A DNA stretch of 64,000 nucleotides from Palsa-504 sp050011155 (GTDB lineage Bacteria; Actinomycetota; Actinomycetes; Streptosporangiales; Streptosporangiaceae). Below the pieces are notes generated by a model, which was not told where the DNA came from, did no database searches, and saw nothing but the letters and a program-made list of their open reading frames with translations. Both the position numbers and the translations under genes were made by a program. Shown one piece after another: positions 48,275-57,278 of the stretch; position 1 is the stretch's first letter; each line of letters begins with the position of its first letter. The stretch covers positions 48,884 through 112,883 of the forward strand of contig JBEKJP010000005.1 in assembly GCA_050011155.1 (NCBI GenBank), given 5' to 3'.

Positions 48275-49873
48275 AGCTCATGGGGGCATGTCGAGGTGGC
48301 GCACGTCAGCCACGTGCTGCCGGACGGGCGGACGCTGCTCCACGACGCGAGCTTCCGCGTCGGCGAGGGGGTCACCGCCGCCCTGGTCGGGCCGAACGGG
48401 GCCGGCAAGACCACGCTGCTCCGCCTGGTGGCCGGCGACCTGGCGCCGCAGGAAGGCAGCGTCGCCGCCAGCGGCGGGCTGGGTGTCATGCGTCAGTTCA
48501 TCGGCACCAGCCAGGGCACTGAACTTACCCCCATGGTCCGCGACCTGCTGCTTTCTGTCTCCCCGGCGCGGGTGCGGGAGGCCGCGGCAGGGCTGGACGC
48601 GGCCGAGCTGGCCATGATGGAGCGCGACGAAGAACGCGCCCAGCTGCGCTACGCGACGGCGCTGGCCGAGTGGGGCGAGGCGGGCGGCTACGAGGCCGAG
48701 GTGCACTGGGATGCCTGTACCGTGGCCGCGCTGGGGATCCCGTACGAGCAGTGCCGCTGGCGGGATATCAGCACGCTTTCCGGCGGCGAGTGCAAGCGGC
48801 TGGTGCTCGAGTCGCTGCTGCGCGGCTCCGACGGCGTGCTGCTGCTCGACGAGCCGGACAACTACCTGGACGTGCCGGGCAAGCGCTGGCTGGAGCAGCA
48901 GCTGGCCAGCACGCCCAAGACCGTGCTGCTGGTCAGCCACGACCGGGAGCTGCTGGCCGCCTGCGCCCAGCGCATCGTGACGGTCGAGGACCGGCACGTC
49001 TGGGTGCACGGCGGCGGGTTCGGCGGCTACGCCCGGGCCCGGGCCGACCGGATCAGCCGGCTCGAGGAGCTGCGCCGCCGCTGGGACGAGGAGCACGAGA
49101 AGCTGAAGGAGCTGGTCCGCACCCTGCGGCAGAAGGCTACTTACAACGACGGCATGGCGTCGCGGTACCAGGCGGCGGTGACCCGGCTGCGCCGCTTCGA
49201 GGAGGAAGGGCCGCCGCAAGAAGTACCGCGGGAGCAGAACGTGAAGATGCGGCTGCGCGGCGGGCGGACCGGCAAGCGCGCCGTCATCTGCGAGAACCTG
49301 GTACTGACGGGGAACACCCAGTCGTTCGGCACCGAGATCTGGTTCGACGACCGGATAGCGGTCCTCGGCGCCAACGGGTCGGGCAAGTCGACCTTCCTGC
49401 GGCTGCTCGCGGGGGAGCAGGTGCCGCACGAGGGCCGGGCGCGGCTGGGCGCCCGGGTGGTGCCCGGCCTGTTCGCGCAGACCCACGCCCGGCCGGACCT
49501 AGCCGGGCGCAACCCGGTCGAGATCTTGATGACCGAGCACGCACTGCTGATCAACGAGGCGATGTCCGCGCTGGCCCGGTACGAACTGCAGGTGTGCGCC
49601 CGGCAGCCGTTCAGCACCCTGTCCGGGGGCCAGCAGGCCCGGCTGCAGATCCTGCTGCTCGAGCTGGCCGGCTCGACCCTGCTGCTGCTCGACGAGCCGA
49701 CCGACAACCTCGACCTGCCCAGCGCCGAGGCGCTGCAGCAGGGCCTGGAGGCCTATCAGGGCACGGTGCTCGCGGTCACCCACGACCGCTGGTTCGCCCG
49801 GTCGTTCGAGCGATTCCTGATCTTCACCGCCGACGGCCACGTCCGCGAGGCCACAGAACCCGCCTGGGACTGA
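48272..49873 (+). CDS. ABC-F family ATPase (ribosome-associated)
   Basis: 533-residue duplicated ATPase with no membrane domain. The first cassette has Walker A GPNGAGKTT (40-48) and signature LSGGECKR. The linker of about 70 residues is charged and helical. The second cassette has GANGSGKST and LSGGQQAR, with LLLDEPTDNLDLPS. ABC-F proteins bind the ribosomal E site and act in translation (EttA-like) or antibiotic target protection (Vga/OptrA-like). The length fits either; resistance cannot be claimed from sequence. GTG 48272 appears leaderless. Confidence 0.92.
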   Translation: MSSWGHVEVAHVSHVLPDGRTLLHDASFRVGEGVTAALVGPNGAGKTTLLRLVAGDLAPQEGSVAASGGLGVMRQFIGTSQGTELTPMVRDLLLSVSPARVREAAAGLDAAELAMMERDEERAQLRYATALAEWGEAGGYEAEVHWDACTVAALGIPYEQCRWRDISTLSGGECKRLVLESLLRGSDGVLLLDEPDNYLDVPGKRWLEQQLASTPKTVLLVSHDRELLAACAQRIVTVEDRHVWVHGGGFGGYARARADRISRLEELRRRWDEEHEKLKELVRTLRQKATYNDGMASRYQAAVTRLRRFEEEGPPQEVPREQNVKMRLRGGRTGKRAVICENLVLTGNTQSFGTEIWFDDRIAVLGANGSGKSTFLRLLAGEQVPHEGRARLGARVVPGLFAQTHARPDLAGRNPVEILMTEHALLINEAMSALARYELQVCARQPFSTLSGGQQARLQILLLELAGSTLLLLDEPTDNLDLPSAEALQQGLEAYQGTVLAVTHDRWFARSFERFLIFTADGHVREATEPAWD

Positions 49874-49918
49874 GCGCCCTCCTGGGACTGACGAGGTCAG
49901 GCGGGGTGCTAGTGCTGG

Positions 49919-51010
49919 TTAGCTGCTAGTCGGGGTACCGCAGCCGGAGCAGAAGCGAGCGCCGCCCGGGAGCTCGGTGCCGCACTCGGTGCAGTGCTGG
50001 ACCGCCGGCGCCATCCGCTGGCCGCAGCCCATGCAGAACTTCGCCCCGGCCGGGTTAGGCGCCTGGCAGGACGCGCACACCGCCCCGGAGGCCGCCTGCG
50101 GCGGGGCCTGCTGAGGCGGCGGGGCCTGCTGCGCCGCGGCGGCTTGCTGCGCCTGCTGGGCTTGCGCCTGCTGGGCGCCGAACGCGCTGGCCAGCCCGAA
50201 CCCGGCCCCGAGGAACGCCCCGTCCACGCCGGCGCCGCCCTGGGCCATGCCCTGGCCCGCGCCCAGCGCCATCTCTCCGGCCGCGTAGTTCTGGAAGCCG
50301 CCGGCCAGCTGCGAGTAGCTCGTGTCCTTGGCCAGCTGCTTGAGCTGCTTCTCGTCCTCGGGGGAGAGGTTGACGTCGAAGTTGCCCATCCGGGTCAGCT
50401 GCACGCCGTAGGCGACGAGCTGGCCGTTGGCGGCCTCGATGGTGTTCTGCTCGATCTCCGCCGAGTACGCCATCAGGCCCAGGATCGGCCACCCGTTGCG
50501 GATGATCTGGGTGGTGACGTGGGTCCGCAGCACCTTCAGCAGCTGGTCGCTGACCCAGCCGGCGATCCGCTCGTTGTCGGTGACGTCCACCGTGGAGGTC
50601 AGGTTGGTCACCAGCCGGACCGGATCGGCCACCCGCAGCGCGTAGTCGCCGAACACCCGCAGCGTCACGACCAGGCCGGTCCGCGCGTCCTGCACGTCGT
50701 CGACCCGGCCGCCGAACTTGAAGCCGGTGAACTCGCGCGTGCCGACGAAGTACAGCTCGGCGCGGTAGGCGTTCCCGCCGGTGACGGTGTCGATGACCGC
50801 GCCGAGGCCGGGGAGCTCGTTGGCGTCGATCTGGTGACGGCCCGGGCCGAGGGTCTGCACGACCTGGCCGGTATTGACGAACATCGCCATCTCGTCCGCG
50901 TTGACGATCGCGCGCGTGAAGCGGCGGATGGTGACGTCCGGCCATTTGAAGACGATCTGACCCTTACGGTCATCAGGTACGGCGATGAATTCGCGCCCGA
51001 GCAGTGCCAT
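49919..51010 (-). CDS. SPFH-domain protein with C-terminal double zinc ribbon (YdjI-like)
   Basis: 363-residue protein. Residues about 25-235 form an SPFH/virion-core-like domain (IVNADEMAMFVNTGQVV, RVFGDYALRVADPVRLV). An Ala/Gln/Pro-rich linker (about 280-310) follows, then two zinc ribbons: CASCQAPNPAGAKFCMGCG and CTECGTELPGGARFCSGCG. There is no transmembrane helix. Relatives in the YdjI group assemble at membranes, sometimes in stress or phage-related contexts. It is divergent from two AIM24 genes across 73 bp; all three proteins carry zinc ribbons, suggesting a shared complex. Confidence 0.88.
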   Translation of the reverse strand: MALLGREFIAVPDDRKGQIVFKWPDVTIRRFTRAIVNADEMAMFVNTGQVVQTLGPGRHQIDANELPGLGAVIDTVTGGNAYRAELYFVGTREFTGFKFGGRVDDVQDARTGLVVTLRVFGDYALRVADPVRLVTNLTSTVDVTDNERIAGWVSDQLLKVLRTHVTTQIIRNGWPILGLMAYSAEIEQNTIEAANGQLVAYGVQLTRMGNFDVNLSPEDEKQLKQLAKDTSYSQLAGGFQNYAAGEMALGAGQGMAQGGAGVDGAFLGAGFGLASAFGAQQAQAQQAQQAAAAQQAPPPQQAPPQAASGAVCASCQAPNPAGAKFCMGCGQRMAPAVQHCTECGTELPGGARFCSGCGTPTSS

Positions 51011-51083
51011 GGAAGAACCATACCGGGTCTCCCGATTGCGGTAGAAGGCGTTGTCATAGGTCCTTACCTGCTATCTTCCCAGC

Positions 51084-51881
51084 GTGGAATTGATTCAGTG
51101 CCAGTGGTGCCAGGCGCAGAACCAGCCGGGCAGCACCAGCTGCCAGACGTGCGGCGCCCCCCTCGACCAGCAGAACAAGGTCAGCGACTCCGGCTGGCGC
51201 GAAGCGCCCCGATTGCGCGACATGACCGAGTTCCGGTTCTCCGGCAGCACCTGCCAGGTCGAGGGCGAGCTGGTCCCGGTGGCCGAGCTCAGCCTGCACC
51301 CGCAGGACGGCGTCTACTTCGAGCACCACGTGCTGCTGTGGAAGGACGAGACGGTCCCGCTCTCGGCGCTGAACACCGGCGGCGGGATGAAGCGGTCGAT
51401 CGGCGGCATGCCGCACATCGTGACCGTGGCCAACGGCCCGGGCCGCATCGCGTTCTCCAGGAACGCGCCGGGCGAGATGGTGGTGCTGCCGCTGCACCCG
51501 GGGATGGAACTCGACGTCCGCGAGCACGCCTTCCTGGTCGCCTCGCACAGCGTCCAGTACTCGTTCGTCCGGATCAAGGGCCTGGTCAACCTGCTGCACG
51601 GCGGGAGCGGCATGTACATGGACCGGTTCGTCACGGCCGGTTACCCGGGCATGCTGCTGCTGCACGGGAACGGGGACGTGCTCGAGCGGACGCTGCGGCC
51701 GGGCGAGAAGATCCAGGTCGAGCCGGGCGGCTTCTTGTACAAGGACTCCACCGTGCAGATGCAGGCGGTGCAGATGCCGCTCAAGACCGGCATGCTCCGC
51801 CACGGTATGTACCTCGCGGAGATGACCGGCCCGGGCCGGGTCGGCATCCAGTCGATGTACGTCCACCACCACGCCGAGTAG
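51084..51881 (+). CDS. AIM24-family protein with N-terminal zinc ribbon (1)
   Basis: 265-residue protein. The N-terminal zinc ribbon IQCQWCQAQNQPGSTSCQTCG (residues 4-24) is followed by the AIM24 beta-rich domain (about 50-260; PGEMVVLPLHPGMELDVREHAFLVAS, LHGNGDVLERTLRPGEKIQVEPGGFL). AIM24 in mitochondria supports inner-membrane organisation; the bacterial function is unknown. The VSDSGW junction after the ribbon is shared with the next gene, indicating tandem duplication. It starts 73 bp from the divergent SPFH gene. Confidence 0.87.
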   Translation: MELIQCQWCQAQNQPGSTSCQTCGAPLDQQNKVSDSGWREAPRLRDMTEFRFSGSTCQVEGELVPVAELSLHPQDGVYFEHHVLLWKDETVPLSALNTGGGMKRSIGGMPHIVTVANGPGRIAFSRNAPGEMVVLPLHPGMELDVREHAFLVASHSVQYSFVRIKGLVNLLHGGSGMYMDRFVTAGYPGMLLLHGNGDVLERTLRPGEKIQVEPGGFLYKDSTVQMQAVQMPLKTGMLRHGMYLAEMTGPGRVGIQSMYVHHHAE

Positions 51882-51889
51882 GGCTGCCG

Positions 51890-52774
51890 ATGAACGCCTA
51901 CATCTGCCGGTACTGCAGGCAGCCGAGTGACCCGAGCGCGCCCACGTGCCCGCTGTGCGGGGCGCCGGTCGACATCAGGTCGTCGGTCAGCGACTCCGGC
52001 TGGGTCGCACAGCCGCCGATCAGGGACATGGCCCGGCTCCAGTTCGGCCAGTCGCACGTCCAGATCGCGGGCACCAGGGTCCCCACCGCGGAGTTCGCCC
52101 TGGCGCCCGAGGACTGGATCTACTTCTCCCACCACACGCTGCTGTGGACCGAGCCGCAGACCCGGCTGAGCAACATGCCGATGAAGGGCGCCTGGAACCG
52201 CAAGATGGCGGGGATGCCGCTGGTCATGGTCGAGGGCCGCGGCCCCGGCCACCTGGCGCTGTCGGACAACCACGCGGGCGAGGTCGTGGCGCTGCCGATG
52301 CAGCACAGCCAGGAGATCTGGGTCCGCGAGCACCGCTTCCTGTGCGCCACGGGCAACATCACGTACGACTGGCACCCGACGAACGTGTGGTACGAGACCG
52401 GCCAGGACTCCGACGACCGGGAGATGCACTACCCGATGGGGCAGTTCGGCGACGTGTTCGGCGCGCACGGGGCGCCGGGCCTGCTGCTGCTGCATGCGCC
52501 GGGCAACGTCTTCATCCGCGACCTGCAGCCGGGCCAGACCATGCTGATCCAGCCGAGCTCCCTGCTGTACCGGGACGTGTCGGTGCGGATGGCGCTGCAC
52601 CTGGAGTACCCGCGCAGCATGGGCTTCGCCTTCTGGCGCAACACGTGGAGCTACCGCAGCATCTGGGTCCGGCTGTGGGGCCCGGGCCGGGTCGCGGTGC
52701 AGTCGGTCTACGAGCCGCCCGAGGACACCGAGGTCATCGTCAACCACTCCTACGCCACGACCCACCACTGGTAG
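51890..52774 (+). CDS. AIM24-family protein with N-terminal zinc ribbon (2)
   Basis: 294-residue paralogue of the preceding gene, 8 bp downstream. Its zinc ribbon (CRYCRQPSDPSAPTCPLCG) is followed by the same VSDSGW linker, then an AIM24 domain (HAGEVVALPMQHSQEIWVREHRFL; LHAPGNVFIRDLQPGQTMLI). It is longer, with an insertion around residues 165-190 and a His/Trp-ended tail. Probably forms a hetero-oligomer with its neighbour. A hairpin terminator follows at 52811. Confidence 0.87.
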   Translation: MNAYICRYCRQPSDPSAPTCPLCGAPVDIRSSVSDSGWVAQPPIRDMARLQFGQSHVQIAGTRVPTAEFALAPEDWIYFSHHTLLWTEPQTRLSNMPMKGAWNRKMAGMPLVMVEGRGPGHLALSDNHAGEVVALPMQHSQEIWVREHRFLCATGNITYDWHPTNVWYETGQDSDDREMHYPMGQFGDVFGAHGAPGLLLLHAPGNVFIRDLQPGQTMLIQPSSLLYRDVSVRMALHLEYPRSMGFAFWRNTWSYRSIWVRLWGPGRVAVQSVYEPPEDTEVIVNHSYATTHHW

Positions 52775-52810
52775 CCGTCCCGGCGTACGGGGGGAAACCC
52801 CACCCTTAAG

Positions 52811-52845
52811 ACGGGTGCTTGCCGTGTTCTGCGGCAGGCACCCGT
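52811..52845 (+). terminator. Hairpin terminator after the AIM24 operon
   Basis: Arms ACGGGTGCTTGCCG (52811-52824) and CGGCAGGCACCCGT (52832-52845) pair over 14 positions with one G-U, around a 7-nt loop, followed by TTCC. It lies 37 bp after the second AIM24 stop. A TACGGGGGG-AAA-CCCC mini-hairpin precedes it at 52787. Confidence 0.75.
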
Positions 52846-52895
52846 TTCCGTAGCGTAAACGGCAGACGCAGCCGACAGCTAACGGAGGGTTTCTC

Positions 52896-53639
52896 ATGAT
52901 CGAGGCACGCGGCCTGGTCAAGCGCTACGGCCCCACCATCGCCGTGGATCACCTCAGCTTCGACGTCCGGCCGGGCACGGTGACCGGCTTCCTCGGCCCG
53001 AACGGGGCGGGCAAGTCCACTACGATGCGGATGATCCTCGGCCTGGACCGGCCCGACGCCGGGACGGTGCGGATCAACGGGCAGGACTACCGCGACCTGC
53101 GCAGCCCGCTGCGGGAGGTCGGCGCGCTGCTCGAGGCGCGCGCGTTCCACCCGGGACGCACCGCCCGCGCCCACCTGACCGCGCTCGCCGCCAGCAACCG
53201 CATCCCGCGCCGCCGGGTCAGCGACGTGCTCGAGATCACCGGCATGGACAAGGCGGCCGACCGGCGCGCGGGCAAGTTCTCGCTGGGCATGTCGCAGCGG
53301 CTCGGCATCGCCGCCGCGCTGCTCGGCGACCCGGGCGTGCTGCTCCTCGACGAGCCGGTCAACGGCCTGGACCCCGAAGGCATCCGGTGGATCAGGAACC
53401 TGCTGAAGAACCTGGCCGGGCAGGGCCGCACCGTGCTGGTCTCCAGCCACCTGATCAGCGAGGTCGCGCAGACCGCCGACCACCTCATCGTCGTCGGGCA
53501 GGGCCGCCTGCTGGCCCAGACCACCGTGGCCGAGCTGTCCGCCCGCAGCAGCTCCCTCGAAGAGGCGTTCTTCGCCCTGACCGAAGGCAGCACCGAGTAC
53601 TCCGCCAGCAACCTCGCCTACCAGGGGAGCCCGTCTTGA
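52896..53639 (+). CDS. ABC exporter ATPase (bacitracin/drug-type)
   Basis: 247-residue CcmA/BcrA-like ATPase with Walker A GPNGAGKST, signature variant FSLGMSQRLGIA, Walker B VLLLDEPVNGLDPEG and switch VSSHLISE. Preceded by the good ribosome site GGAGGG. It is paired with the membrane gene that overlaps it by 4 bp and followed by a two-component system, an arrangement typical of peptide-antibiotic or lipid stress exporters. Confidence 0.9.
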   Translation: MIEARGLVKRYGPTIAVDHLSFDVRPGTVTGFLGPNGAGKSTTMRMILGLDRPDAGTVRINGQDYRDLRSPLREVGALLEARAFHPGRTARAHLTALAASNRIPRRRVSDVLEITGMDKAADRRAGKFSLGMSQRLGIAAALLGDPGVLLLDEPVNGLDPEGIRWIRNLLKNLAGQGRTVLVSSHLISEVAQTADHLIVVGQGRLLAQTTVAELSARSSSLEEAFFALTEGSTEYSASNLAYQGSPS

Positions 53640-54454
53640 CCACCGCCACACTGACCCGCCGCGCGGGCAGGACCGCGCCCGGCTACGGCTTCCGTTCCGC
53701 CGCCGCGATGGAATGGCTCAAGCTGCGCAGCGTCCGCTCGACCTGGTGGACCGGCGCGGTCTTCGCGGCCGGCTTGATCGGCCTGTCCGTCCTGGTGATG
53801 ATGCACCAGCACTGGGCGACCATGAACGCCGCCGACCGGGCCAGCTTCGACCCGACCGAGATGAGCTTCGCCGGGCTGGCCATCGGCCAGCTCGCGTTCG
53901 GCGTGCTCGGCGCGCTGGTCATCACCAGCGAGTTCTCCTCCGGCATGATCCGCGCCACGCTGGCCGCGGTGCCCCACCGCGGGCTGCTGCTCGCGGCCAA
54001 GGCCGCCGTGACCGGGGCGGTCACGCTCGTCGTGGGCGAGGTCCTCGCGTTCGGCGCCTTCGCTCTCGGCGAGGCGGCGCTCGCCTCCTCGGCCCCGCAC
54101 GCCACCCTTGGCCAGCCCGGCGTGCTGCGCGCGGTCCTGATGGCGGGCGCCTACCCGGTCCTGATCGCGCTCATCGCCATCGGCCTGGGCGCGGTCATCA
54201 GGCACACCGCGGGCGCCATCTCGGCCGTGGTGGGGATCTTGTTCGTGCTGCCGCTCATCCTGGTGCCGCTGGGCACCTCGATCCAGAACTCGGTCGGCCA
54301 GTTCATGCCGATGATAATCGCCGAGAACTCGCTGACCGCGGTCAAGCCGGTAGCGCACAGCCTGACCGCCGGCGCCGGCCTCGCCGTGCTGTGCGGCTAC
54401 GCGGCCGTCGCGCTGGCGGCCGGCGCTTGGGCGCTAGCCCGCCGTGATGCCTGA
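53636..54454 (+). CDS. ABC exporter membrane subunit
   Basis: 272-residue ABC-2-type permease with six predicted helices (AVFAAGLIGLSVLVMM, AIGQLAFGVLGALVI and others). EFSSGMIRATLAAVPHRGLLLAAKA is a family landmark on the cytoplasmic loop. TTG 53636 overlaps the ATPase stop (TTGA). It works with the ATPase at 52896; the cargo is unknown. Confidence 0.87.
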   Translation: MTTATLTRRAGRTAPGYGFRSAAAMEWLKLRSVRSTWWTGAVFAAGLIGLSVLVMMHQHWATMNAADRASFDPTEMSFAGLAIGQLAFGVLGALVITSEFSSGMIRATLAAVPHRGLLLAAKAAVTGAVTLVVGEVLAFGAFALGEAALASSAPHATLGQPGVLRAVLMAGAYPVLIALIAIGLGAVIRHTAGAISAVVGILFVLPLILVPLGTSIQNSVGQFMPMIIAENSLTAVKPVAHSLTAGAGLAVLCGYAAVALAAGAWALARRDA

Positions 54455-54514
54455 GCCGAGGGACGCGTGAGCTGAACCGGGCACGCAGAAGCGATTCAGA
54501 GGACAATAAGGTTC

Positions 54515-55831
54515 ATGGAAGACGAGCTGCGGCGGGTGGCGGGCATCATCGTCGGTGCCCCGCTCACCCGCTGGGCTCGTCGTAACCTGCTGTACTGCGG
54601 GATCAGCGGGCTGACGGGGCTGCTCGGCTTCTGGATCATGGTCGTGCTGCTCGCGTTCGGCCTGACGATCTCCGCCTCGGTCCTCGGCACCGTGGTCGGC
54701 CTGCTGCTGATCACGGTGACGCTGCGGCTGTCCCGGCGGGTGAGCTCGCTGCACCGCCGCCTGCTCAGGCGCGTCCTCAGCGACCAGGTCGAGGCGCCGT
54801 CCAAGTTCCAGCCCGGCACCGGCCTGCTCGGCCGCCTGGACCGGCGGCTGCGGGACCGGGTGGCCTGGCGGGGGGTCTGGTACAGCCTGATCAAGCTGCC
54901 GGTCGCCTTCGTCCAGCTCTACGCGATCACGCTCACCGTCTTCGGTGTCATCGACCTGTCCTATCCGGTGATCTGGCCGCTGTTCAACGGCCCCGGCATC
55001 GGCTCCGGGCGCCCGCTAACGGTGCTGCAACCCCTCCCGTTCGGCGGCACTCCTCATGTCTCCAGCTGGCCGGCCACCCCCTTCGCGGCCGTCATCGGTG
55101 CGGCCTTCGTCGTGACGGGGGTGTGGCTGGCCCGCGGGATCAACCTGGGTGACCGGTCCCTGATCCGCGGCCTGCTCGGGCCGCGGACGATGGCCGAGCG
55201 GGTCAGCGAGCTCGAGCGGACCAGGACGCTGGCCGTGGAGGACGCGGCCGCGGCGCTGCGCCGGGTCGAGCGGGACCTGCACGACGGGGCCCAGATGCGG
55301 CTGGCCGCGCTGGCCATGAACCTGGGCATGGCCCGGGAGAAGCTCGAGGACCCGGACAGCGAGACGGTCAAAGAGCTGATCGACGCCGCGCACCGCAACG
55401 CGGTGGACGCGCTGGCCGACCTGCGCGACCTGGCCCGCGGCATCCACCCGCCGGTGCTCGACAACGGCCTGGCCAGCGCGCTGGCCTCGCTGGCGACCAG
55501 CAGCGCGATCCCGGCGTCGGTCACCGCCGACATCGCCACCAGGCCGGAGCCCGCGATCGAGACCATCGCCTACTTCTGCGCGGCCGAGCTGATCGCGAAC
55601 GCGACCAAGCACAGCTACGCCAACGAGATAAAAATCAAGATTCACAACGAACGGGACGGGGTTCTCCGCCTCGAGGTCAGCGACGACGGCATCGGCGGGG
55701 CGGACGCCTCGCGGGGCAGCGGCCTGGCCGGGCTGAGCCAGCGGGTCTCCACGGTCGACGGGCGGCTCGAGGTGTCCAGCCCCGGCGGCGGTCCGACCAC
55801 GGTGACCGTCGAACTGCCCCTCCACGCCTAA
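54515..55831 (+). CDS. Sensor histidine kinase (NarL/DesK-type)
   Basis: 438-residue membrane kinase with four or so N-terminal helices including a putative sensor region (DUF-like, about 30-215). A HisKA_3 domain with phosphoacceptor His in VERDLHDGAQMRL follows, then an HATPase_c domain (ELIANATKHSYAN, DDGIGGAD, GSGLAGLSQRV). AAGG lies 4 nt before ATG 54515. Co-transcribed with the response regulator 10 bp downstream; it probably senses a membrane-active compound exported by the adjacent ABC system. Confidence 0.92.
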   Translation: MEDELRRVAGIIVGAPLTRWARRNLLYCGISGLTGLLGFWIMVVLLAFGLTISASVLGTVVGLLLITVTLRLSRRVSSLHRRLLRRVLSDQVEAPSKFQPGTGLLGRLDRRLRDRVAWRGVWYSLIKLPVAFVQLYAITLTVFGVIDLSYPVIWPLFNGPGIGSGRPLTVLQPLPFGGTPHVSSWPATPFAAVIGAAFVVTGVWLARGINLGDRSLIRGLLGPRTMAERVSELERTRTLAVEDAAAALRRVERDLHDGAQMRLAALAMNLGMAREKLEDPDSETVKELIDAAHRNAVDALADLRDLARGIHPPVLDNGLASALASLATSSAIPASVTADIATRPEPAIETIAYFCAAELIANATKHSYANEIKIKIHNERDGVLRLEVSDDGIGGADASRGSGLAGLSQRVSTVDGRLEVSSPGGGPTTVTVELPLHA

Positions 55832-55841
55832 GGAGCCGACG

Positions 55842-56486
55842 TTGAAGGTGGTTATCGCGGAGGACGCGGCGCTGCTGCGGGAGGGGCTGACCCGGCTGCT
55901 CGAGGACCGCGGTCACGTGGTCAGCGCCGCCGTGCCCGACGGCGACGCGCTGCTGGCGGCGGTGGCCGAGCACCACCCGGACGTCACCGTGGTGGACATC
56001 AGGATGCCGCCGACCCACACCGACGAAGGCCTGCGCGCGGCGCTGAAGCTCCGGCGGGATTTTCCCGGCACCGGCGTGCTGATGTTCTCCCAGTACGTCG
56101 AGACGTCGTACAGCGCGCAACTGCTCGAGGGCGGCGCGGCCGGCGTCGGGTACCTGCTCAAGGACCGGGTAGCCAACGTGGCCGAGTTCAGCGCCGCGCT
56201 GGAGCGGGTGGCCGCCGGCGGGACCGCCCTGGACCCCGAGGTGGTCAGCCAGCTGTTCCGGGCCAGCAGGCAGCGGGGCGGCCTGGCCACGCTGACCCCG
56301 CGCGAACGCCAGGTGCTGGCGCTGATGGCCGAAGGCCGGTCCAACGCCGGGATCGCCGCCGAGCTCGTGGTCTCGGGCGGCGCGGTGGAAAAACACGTGG
56401 CCAGCATCTTCACCAAGCTCGGGCTGCCGCCGGGCGAGAGCGACAACCGCCGGGTCCTGGCCGTGCTGCGTTATCTAGGCGGCTAG
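55842..56486 (+). CDS. Response regulator, NarL/LuxR family
   Basis: 214-residue regulator. The receiver domain has acidic pocket Glu7-Asp8, phosphoacceptor Asp52 (VVDIRMPP) and Lys in LLKDRV. The C-terminal LuxR HTH covers about 145-210 (LTPRERQVLALMAEGRSNAGIAAELVVSGGAVEKHVASIFTKLGL). TTG 55842 follows AAGGAG at the right distance. Likely activates the ABC exporter genes just upstream. Confidence 0.92.
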   Translation: MKVVIAEDAALLREGLTRLLEDRGHVVSAAVPDGDALLAAVAEHHPDVTVVDIRMPPTHTDEGLRAALKLRRDFPGTGVLMFSQYVETSYSAQLLEGGAAGVGYLLKDRVANVAEFSAALERVAAGGTALDPEVVSQLFRASRQRGGLATLTPRERQVLALMAEGRSNAGIAAELVVSGGAVEKHVASIFTKLGLPPGESDNRRVLAVLRYLGG

Positions 56487-57256
56487 CCGTTAAGGCGGGT
56501 GCTGCGCAGGCACCGGCAGATCAGCGGGACGTCGGCCTCGTCCCACGGCTGGCGGTCCAGGAAATCCCTGACCCGCTGGGAGAACTCGGCCCGCCGGTCC
56601 GGCTCCAGCGTGATGATCCCGCTGTAGGTGCCGAGCAGGCCCGCCAGCTCGTTCTTGGTCATCGGCACCGAGAACTCCACCAGCCGTTCCTCGGGTGGTG
56701 ACAGCGGCGAGCCGGGCGGGAACTCGACCAGGCGGCGTCGGCGCCGCTCCGCGGGATCGTCCCCGAACGGGCCTTCAGGCCGGTCCGCCTCGCGCGATTC
56801 GCGGGCGAAGGCGTTGAACTCCGCCACCCACGGCATCCGGTCGTCCCGCGATACCCAGATCACGCCGAGATTGCCGCCCGGCCGCAGCACCCGGGCGATC
56901 TCCGGCACCGCCAGCGCCGGGTCGAGCCAGTGCCAGGCGGACGAGATCACCACCGCGTCCACCGACGCGTCCGGCAGCGGGATGGCCTCGCCCCGCCCGG
57001 CCAGGACCTCGGCCTGCGGGATGCGGGCCGTCAGCACGGCCCGCATCCGCTCGTCCGGCTCGACCGCGAGCACCTGCGCCGCCCGGCCGATGAGTTCCCT
57101 GGTCACCAGGCCGGTCCCGGCCGCCAGGTCGAGGATGGCGGCCGCTCCGGGCGGGATCAGCCAGTCCAGCGCCTGGGGCGGCGGTGCGGGCCGGTACCGG
57201 TCGTAGTCCTCGGCCACGGACCCGAAGGACAGCCTGCGCGTCTCGCGATCGCTCAC
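56483..57256 (-). CDS. Class I SAM-dependent methyltransferase
   Basis: 257-residue methyltransferase (Methyltransf_11 type). Motif I LDLAAGTGLVT, acidic SAM ribose contact VEPDERM, and motif with VVISSAWHWLDP place it among small-molecule methyltransferases related to UbiE/trans-aconitate enzymes. The substrate is not predictable. GTG 57256. The 3' end overlaps the response regulator by 4 bp; it lies 22 bp downstream of the aldo/keto reductase gene on the same strand. Confidence 0.88.
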   Translation of the reverse strand: MSDRETRRLSFGSVAEDYDRYRPAPPPQALDWLIPPGAAAILDLAAGTGLVTRELIGRAAQVLAVEPDERMRAVLTARIPQAEVLAGRGEAIPLPDASVDAVVISSAWHWLDPALAVPEIARVLRPGGNLGVIWVSRDDRMPWVAEFNAFARESREADRPEGPFGDDPAERRRRRLVEFPPGSPLSPPEERLVEFSVPMTKNELAGLLGTYSGIITLEPDRRAEFSQRVRDFLDRQPWDEADVPLICRCLRSTRLNG

Positions 57257-57278
57257 GCCTGGAAGGCTATCCCCGGTG

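Noticed and set aside
48272..49873. Naming the ABC-F gene as an antibiotic-resistance determinant
   Set aside because: ABC-F proteins include housekeeping translation factors; the interdomain linker alone does not allow a resistance call.
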